DNA of 64,000 nt, from positions 1-64,000 of the forward strand of contig NZ_JABBFP010000005.1 of NCBI RefSeq assembly GCF_018494085.1, written 5' to 3'. The notes beneath the pieces were generated by a model that made no database searches, was not told the origin of the DNA, and saw only the letters and a program-made list of their open reading frames with translations. The translations under genes were made by a program, and so were the position numbers. How positions within the stretch are numbered: position 1 is the stretch's first letter; the number at the start of each line of letters is the position of its first letter. Shown piece after piece: positions 58,708 to 64,000 of the stretch. The stretch comes from Rosenbergiella collisarenosi. Lineage in GTDB: Bacteria > Pseudomonadota > Gammaproteobacteria > Enterobacterales > Enterobacteriaceae.

Positions 58708-60573
58708 TTATTGCGACCACTTTTTATACTGATTAACGATCCCATCACTGTCTAACCCGAGAGCGGTTCTAACCTCTTCTTGGGTTCCTTGCGCAATAAA
58801 GAGGTCGGGTAAGCCGAGATTCAATACCGGGCGCAGTAACCGGTGCGCCATAAGCAGTTCATTGACGCCACTACCAGCACCGCCTTTGATTGCCCCTTCC
58901 TCTATAGTGATAAAGGTCTCATGCGTCTGTGCTAAAGAGAGTACCAGCTCCTCATCGAGTGGCTTCACGAAGCGCATATCGACTAGCGTCGCGCCCAATT
59001 CTTCAGCGGCCTGTTTTGCCTCTTCCAGTAACGTACCAAAATTGAGTATCGCTACATTGGCACCTTCGCGGACCACATAGCCTTTACCGATAGGCAGCGC
59101 GTTGAGAGGACGTTCAGCCAGACCAATCCCGTTACCTCGCGGATAGCGGACAGCAGAAGGTCCTTCACGGTATTGGTAACCGGTATAGAGCATTTGTCGG
59201 CACTCATCTTCATTAGAAGGGGTCATGATGACTAAGTCAGGGATACAGCGTAAGAAGGCGATATCGAACGCGCCTTGGTGCGTCTGTCCGTCTGCCCCGA
59301 CGATACCGCCGCGATCGATGGCGAATAATACCGGTAATTTTTGAATCGCGACATCATGGATGAGCTGATCGTAGGCGCGCTGTAAAAAGGTCGAGTAGAT
59401 CGCGACGACAGGGTGGTAACCGCCAATCGCCAGCCCAGCCGCGAAAGTGACGGCATGCTGCTCAGCAATCGCTACATCAAAATACTGCTTCGGGTATTCA
59501 CGAGAAAAACGTACCATCCCCGAGCCTTCACGCATCGCTGGCGTCACCGCCATTAACTTAGGATCTTGCGCCGCAACTTCGCATAACCAATCGCCAAATA
59601 CTTTCGAATAGGTTGGGGCGATGCTCGGTTTGCTCGCAGGCAATACACCGCTGGCGGGATCGAATTTCGGGACAGCATGCCAACTGATCGGATCTTTTTC
59701 GGCAGGGGCGTAGCCTTTACCTTTCTGCGTAATAATATGAAGGAATTGTGGTCCCTTCAATTGGCGCATATTGGTCAGAGTACTGACGAGTGTCAGCACA
59801 TCATGGCCATCCACCGGGCCAATATAGTTAAAGCCTAACTCTTCAAAAAGCGTTCCTGGCGATACCATCCCTTTAAGATGCTCTTCGGTACGCTTCAATA
59901 GCTCTTTGATCGGAGGAAAGTTATCGAAAGCGCGTTTGCCACTCTCGCGTAATTTAGAGTAGGTTTTACCTGATAGCAGCTGTGCAACGCGATTATTCAG
60001 CGCACCCACATTCTCTGAGATCGACATATCGTTATCGTTAAGGATAACCAGCATATCCGGCTTGATATCTCCGGCATGGTTCATGGCCTCAAACGCCATC
60101 CCCGCGGTTATGGCACCATCTCCGATAATACAGGCGACCTTGCGCTCTTGTTGTTCTTTCTGCGCGGCTACCGCTAAGCCTAATCCGGCACTAATAGAGG
60201 TTGAGGAGTGTCCGACACTTAATACATCGTGTTCACTTTCCGCGCGCCATGGGAAAGGGTGTAATCCGTCTTTTTGGCGAATAGTTCCGATGCGGTCACG
60301 ACGACCAGTAAGGATTTTATGAGGGTAGGCCTGGTGTCCAACATCCCAAATCAAATGGTCGAAAGGCGTTTCATAGACATAATGCAATGCGACAGTAAGT
60401 TCGACGACACCAAGGCCAGAGGCGAAATGCCCACTCGACTGGCTCACGCTATTAAGCAAATACGCGCGTAATTCTTCGCAAAGTTGAGGTAACTTCTCTT
60501 TAGGAAGTTGGCGTAATTGCTGAACAGTTTCAGCGAGGGCCAAAGTCGGATATAGGGTATTGTCAAAACTCAT
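58708..60573 (-). CDS. dxs: 1-deoxy-D-xylulose-5-phosphate synthase
   Basis: Thiamine-dependent first enzyme of the MEP isoprenoid pathway. 621 residues from ATG 60573 ([15 protein letters not shown]), equal to E. coli; an in-frame start 12 codons earlier falls close to the ispA end and is not conserved. TPP motif [33 protein letters not shown] and [15 protein letters not shown] in the transketolase part. Third gene of xseB-ispA-dxs. Confidence 0.96.
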   Translation of the reverse strand: MSFDNTLYPTLALAETVQQLRQLPKEKLPQLCEELRAYLLNSVSQSSGHFASGLGVVELTVALHYVYETPFDHLIWDVGHQAYPHKILTGRRDRIGTIRQKDGLHPFPWRAESEHDVLSVGHSSTSISAGLGLAVAAQKEQQERKVACIIGDGAITAGMAFEAMNHAGDIKPDMLVILNDNDMSISENVGALNNRVAQLLSGKTYSKLRESGKRAFDNFPPIKELLKRTEEHLKGMVSPGTLFEELGFNYIGPVDGHDVLTLVSTLTNMRQLKGPQFLHIITQKGKGYAPAEKDPISWHAVPKFDPASGVLPASKPSIAPTYSKVFGDWLCEVAAQDPKLMAVTPAMREGSGMVRFSREYPKQYFDVAIAEQHAVTFAAGLAIGGYHPVVAIYSTFLQRAYDQLIHDVAIQKLPVLFAIDRGGIVGADGQTHQGAFDIAFLRCIPDLVIMTPSNEDECRQMLYTGYQYREGPSAVRYPRGNGIGLAERPLNALPIGKGYVVREGANVAILNFGTLLEEAKQAAEELGATLVDMRFVKPLDEELVLSLAQTHETFITIEEGAIKGGAGSGVNELLMAHRLLRPVLNLGLPDLFIAQGTQEEVRTALGLDSDGIVNQYKKWSQ

Positions 60574-60592
60574 CAGAGACTCATCATAGAAT

Positions 60593-61492
60593 TTATTTAT
60601 TACGTTCAACGATATAATTCGCCAACGCCTGTAATTGCTGGGTATTAAAACCTTGCTCTGTAAGCGGAGTCAGGGCATCGATCGCTTCTTGATAAAGTTC
60701 GTGCGCCTTTTGCTTCGCCGCATCGAGGCCAAGAAGGCTGGGGTAAGTACTTTTACCCAGTGCTATATCCATACCCTGCTGTTTGCCGGTAATTTCACTA
60801 TCGCCTGTGACATCTAGAATGTCGTCTTGCACTTGGAATGCTAGGCCAATCGCTTCGGCATAACGGTCCAGTGAGGATAAAAACGGGCGACTTTTCTCGC
60901 CAGCCGTCAACGCGCCTAGACGAATTGCCGCACGGATCAAGGCACCAGTCTTATGGCGGTGGATCGTTTCCAACGCCTCAAGGTCCAAAGTTTTACCTTC
61001 TGCTTGTAAATCTAACGCTTGACCCAACACCATCCCTGCTGCGCCACTCGCGCGGGCGAGTTCAGCTATCATTGCGATACGCGTAGTATCCGGGACTTCA
61101 GGTAGCGGGCTCTCACTCAGAATAGAAAACGCCTGCGTCAGTAAGGCATCCCCGGCTAAAATCGCGGTATCTTCGCCAAAGGCGATGTGGCAGGTCGGCT
61201 GCCCACGGCGTAGGCTGTCATCGTCCATGGCCGGGAGATCATCATGAATGAGAGAATACGCATGAATAAACTCAATTGCCGCGGCCGGCACATCGAGGAC
61301 CTGCTTATCGACGCCGAACATTTCACCCGTGGCATAGACAAGAAACGGGCGCATTCTTTTACCGCCTAATAATACGCCATGATGCATCGCTTTAGATAAG
61401 GGAATTGACTGAAAATTAAGATTCCCTAAACATTCTTGCAAAACACGGTCAATTCGCGAGCGGTAATGCGTCAGAGTTGTGGTGAGGTCCAT
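60593..61492 (-). CDS. ispA: farnesyl diphosphate synthase
   Basis: 299-residue prenyltransferase with first Asp-rich motif [15 protein letters not shown] and second [12 protein letters not shown]. Makes FPP for ubiquinone and undecaprenyl lipids. Starts 2 nt after xseB. Confidence 0.96.
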   Translation of the reverse strand: MDLTTTLTHYRSRIDRVLQECLGNLNFQSIPLSKAMHHGVLLGGKRMRPFLVYATGEMFGVDKQVLDVPAAAIEFIHAYSLIHDDLPAMDDDSLRRGQPTCHIAFGEDTAILAGDALLTQAFSILSESPLPEVPDTTRIAMIAELARASGAAGMVLGQALDLQAEGKTLDLEALETIHRHKTGALIRAAIRLGALTAGEKSRPFLSSLDRYAEAIGLAFQVQDDILDVTGDSEITGKQQGMDIALGKSTYPSLLGLDAAKQKAHELYQEAIDALTPLTEQGFNTQQLQALANYIVERNK

Positions 61493-61494
61493 GA

Positions 61495-61734
61495 TCAGTT
61501 TTCCGGCGTGAATGTCGATAATGCAGCCTGCTCATCTTGAGAAAGAAGGATCTGAACGCGTTGTTCTGCGTGTTGTAGCTGCTGCTGACCTTGGCGCGCG
61601 AGGGTAACGCCTCGTTCGAACTCGTTGAGAGCCTCTTCAAGAGGGAGTTGTCCGCTTTCAAGGCGCTGTACAATGGCTTCTAGTTCAGAAAGAGAGTGTT
61701 CGAAACTGATCGTCGTCGCGGTTTTTTTTGGCAT
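61495..61734 (-). CDS. xseB: exodeoxyribonuclease VII small subunit
   Basis: 79 residues ([34 protein letters not shown]), helical hairpin that binds XseA. First gene of xseB-ispA-dxs, divergent from thiI. Confidence 0.95.
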   Translation of the reverse strand: MPKKTATTISFEHSLSELEAIVQRLESGQLPLEEALNEFERGVTLARQGQQQLQHAEQRVQILLSQDEQAALSTFTPEN

Positions 61735-61950
61735 ATACAGTACCGGCTTGGTGAGTGAACGATAATTGAGATATATGTTAGCTGACTAGTACTATTTCGC
61801 AAAATACTCTGTGTCTTACGACTAAAGCAAGCTATAGCGACCTAAAGATGGTATACTATGCGCGCTAAAATCAGAGGATAACTCTGACTCCTATTTTAAC
61901 ATATAGACGTTTAATAATTAACGTTTATTCCCACGTAAGTTAGTGCCAAT

Positions 61951-63399
61951 ATGAAGTTTATCGTAAAATTATTTCCAGAAATAACGATTAAAAGCCAATC
62001 TGTGCGATTACGCTTTATCAAAATCTTGTCCAGCAATATACGAAATGTGCTGAAAAGCGTCGATGAAGATATAGCGGTCGTCCGTCTTTGGGATCACATC
62101 ACGGTTCGCACGCGTAAACCTGAGCTTAGCGCTGCTGTGGCAGAGGCCTTGACGCGCATCCCCGGAATACATCATGTGCTTTCCGTTGAAGACCGCACCT
62201 TTACCAGCCTGCACGATATTTTCGAACAGACCTTGGCGTTGTATCAGTCTCAGCTAGAGGGCAAAACCTTCTGTGTCAGGGCGAAACGTCGTGGTAAGCA
62301 TGAGTTTACCTCTCACGAAGTCGAGCGTTATGTTGGCGGCGGCCTGAATCAGCATATTGCGTCAGCCTCGGTAAAACTTCAGCAACCTGATATGACCGTA
62401 CACCTCGAAATTGATCAAGAACGTTTGCTACTGATCAAAGACCGTTACGAAGGTTTAGGCGGTTTTCCAATCGGTACTCAAGAAGACGTTATCTCTTTGA
62501 TATCGGGTGGATTCGACTCGGGCGTGTCGAGTTACATGCTAATGCGCCGTGGCAGTCGAGTGCACTACTGCTTTTTCAACCTAGGCGGTGCCGCGCATGA
62601 AATAGGCGTGCGCCAAGTGGCGCATTATCTCTGGAATACCTTTGGCCGTTCGCATCGTGTGCGCTTTATCGCGATCGATTTTGAGCCGGTGGTAGGAGAA
62701 ATTCTTGAGAAAGTCGATGATGGTCAGATGGGCGTCGTACTCAAGCGTATGATGGTCCGCGCGGCCTCACAAATTGCCGAGCGTTATGGGGTACAAGCCC
62801 TCGTGACCGGTGAAGCATTGGGACAAGTTTCCAGCCAAACTCTCACCAATCTACGTCTTATCGACAACGTCACAGATACTTTGGTGTTACGTCCGCTTAT
62901 TTCCCATGATAAAGAACATATCATTAAAGTCGCTCGGCAGATCGGTACGGAAGACTTTGCGAAAACAATGCCTGAGTACTGCGGTGTGATCTCGAAAAGT
63001 CCTACGGTTAAAGCGGTAAAAGAGAAGATCGAAGCGGAAGAGAATAATTTCGATTTTGCTATTCTAGAGCGAGTCATCTCCGAAGCCCGTAACATCGACA
63101 TTCGCGATATCGCAGTCGAGACCACGCAAGAAGTGGCTGAAGTTGAATCTGTCAGTGCCTTAACGGCACAGGACTCAATTCTCGATATTCGTTCGATTGA
63201 TGAGCAAGACGATAAACCATTGATGGTCGAGGGCGTCGAAATTAAATCGATACCTTTCTACAAATTGGCTACTCAATTTGGTGACCTAGATCGTTCACGG
63301 ACTTGGCTTCTCTATTGTGAGCGTGGCGTTATGAGTCGCTTACAAGCCCTTTATTTGCACGAGCAGGGGTTTACTAATGTTAAGGTCTATCGACCTTAA
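61951..63399 (+). CDS. thiI: tRNA 4-thiouridylase/thiamine sulfurtransferase ThiI
   Basis: 482 residues. NFLD and THUMP domains to about 165, PP-loop ATPase ([20 protein letters not shown]), then a rhodanese domain at about 400-482 with the active Cys in [12 protein letters not shown]. Makes s4U8 in tRNA and supplies sulfur for the thiazole. Confidence 0.96.
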   Translation: MKFIVKLFPEITIKSQSVRLRFIKILSSNIRNVLKSVDEDIAVVRLWDHITVRTRKPELSAAVAEALTRIPGIHHVLSVEDRTFTSLHDIFEQTLALYQSQLEGKTFCVRAKRRGKHEFTSHEVERYVGGGLNQHIASASVKLQQPDMTVHLEIDQERLLLIKDRYEGLGGFPIGTQEDVISLISGGFDSGVSSYMLMRRGSRVHYCFFNLGGAAHEIGVRQVAHYLWNTFGRSHRVRFIAIDFEPVVGEILEKVDDGQMGVVLKRMMVRAASQIAERYGVQALVTGEALGQVSSQTLTNLRLIDNVTDTLVLRPLISHDKEHIIKVARQIGTEDFAKTMPEYCGVISKSPTVKAVKEKIEAEENNFDFAILERVISEARNIDIRDIAVETTQEVAEVESVSALTAQDSILDIRSIDEQDDKPLMVEGVEIKSIPFYKLATQFGDLDRSRTWLLYCERGVMSRLQALYLHEQGFTNVKVYRP

Positions 63400-63404
63400 A
63401 AATG

Positions 63405-63432
63405 AAGGCCTCGATGATGAGGCCTTTTTTTA
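63405..63432. terminator. terminator between thiI and yajL
   Basis: AAGGCCTC (63405-63412) pairs with GAGGCCTT (63419-63426) with T run after; the genes are convergent. Confidence 0.9.
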
Positions 63433-64000
63433 TTCCTGATAATTATAAATCCCGACAGGGATCGCCAGATCGTGTGTCAGCGCGTGAGCGGCTTCTTTGT
63501 TTATGAGCAGTTCGACGATTTTCAGCGCCATGTCTGTTGCGCATAGTGGGCCTTGACCAGAGAGTAATAAATATCGCGGATCATTGACAACACGGCGTTC
63601 CTGCCACTGTGTATGAGCGAGATGTTCCTTATGCTGGGGCAGGCAGGTGACATTCGCCCCACGAAAGCCTGCGATGCTATCAATTATCCCAGGTACGGCA
63701 TGGCTCATGGCTGCAACGTAGCGGCGTGTCGATGTAAATTGGGCAATGGATTCCACTACCAGGTCACTCTGTGCATAAGTCCGACAACTCTGTTCACCGC
63801 CGACGAGTAAAAGTAGCTCGTAGTCCTTATCAACAGCTTGACTCAGCGGTAACTGCGCGGAGAAGGGTAAACCTTCCGCACTCTGTATAGTGAGTGCTCC
63901 ATCTCCCTCCACACTTGCCACCGTGACAGAAATGCCCGCACGCGGGAGCAATGCTAAGAAGGTTGTGATTTCGATAGCATCATTACCATGAGCTAGGCAG
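63430..64000 (-). CDS. yajL: DJ-1/YajL-family protein, 5' end beyond the window, Ser at the nucleophile site
   Basis: The frame runs to the window edge (CLAHGNDAIEITTFLALLPR), matching E. coli YajL after its first seven or so residues. It ends VGIYNYQE as YajL does (AGIYNYYE). Family landmarks QGPLCATDMALKIVELL and QWQERRVVND are present. The nucleophile elbow, AAICAAP in YajL (C106), reads AAMSHAVPG with Ser (codon AGC). The usual deglycase or chaperone chemistry of YajL may be lost. Position after thiI is as in E. coli, so it is the orthologous slot. Confidence 0.85.
   Translation of the reverse strand, partial: CLAHGNDAIEITTFLALLPRAGISVTVASVEGDGALTIQSAEGLPFSAQLPLSQAVDKDYELLLLVGGEQSCRTYAQSDLVVESIAQFTSTRRYVAAMSHAVPGIIDSIAGFRGANVTCLPQHKEHLAHTQWQERRVVNDPRYLLLSGQGPLCATDMALKIVELLINKEAAHALTHDLAIPVGIYNYQE

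Overview
The window is a chromosomal segment of a member of the Enterobacterales, most like an Erwiniaceae-type plant or nectar associate such as Rosenbergiella or Tatumella; the genus is a guess. The basis is gene content and order: tRNA-Arg/gshA/micA/luxS, corB-ypjD/ffh/rpsP-rimM-trmD-rplS, and the long run psiF/proC/yaiI/aroL/ppnP/rdgC/sbcCD/phoBR/brnQ-proY/nrdR-ribD-ribH-nusB-thiL/dxs-ispA-xseB/thiI/yajL all match the E. coli map. Two E. coli map segments (the ffh-rplS region and the proC-yajL region) are joined here by an accessory stretch at about 33.5-38 kb.

Region by region. 1-2.6 kb: end of a tRNA-Arg(ACG), gshA (probably GTG start), the sRNA gene micA with a sigma-E type promoter, and luxS. 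2.7-20.6 kb: a large accessory island, the most interesting part. Three consecutive genes encode Sec-exported giants: two beta-sandwich/Ig-like proteins and a 1411-residue RHS/YD-repeat protein whose C-terminal tip looks like a nuclease toxin. Downstream lies an AT-rich array of displaced RHS C-terminal cassettes, each starting with the same core/hinge sequence and ending in a different toxin-like tip followed by a small immunity-like gene. At least five tip lineages (A, B, C, D, E) can be read, some intact and some broken. A 2.3-kb block (tip A, its immunity gene, two DUF4279 genes and a 49-residue ORF) is duplicated at a constant 4,128-bp offset.

20.8-27.6 kb: a DUF2171 gene, a GH15 glycosidase, and a beta-glucoside module (RpiR regulator, PTS EIIBC, GH1 phospho-glycosidase) in which the GH1 acid/base Glu is replaced by Gln, as in plant myrosinases. 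27.6-33.4 kb: corB-ypjD divergent from ffh, then the rpsP-rimM-trmD-rplS operon. 33.6-38.5 kb: a PLP-dependent sulfur amino acid enzyme, adhP, osmC, several small lipoproteins or hypotheticals, and psiF. 38.5-64 kb: conserved housekeeping genes. Here pgpA is absent between thiL and dxs, where an IS3-type scar is found, and the final YajL/DJ-1-family gene, cut by the window edge, has Ser in place of the usual nucleophilic Cys.

Working model (inference): the RHS protein and its two companions form an exported contact-toxin apparatus unlinked to visible T6SS or two-partner secretion genes. The downstream cassettes are a reservoir of alternative warheads and immunities that can be recombined into the 3' end of the single full-length RHS gene.
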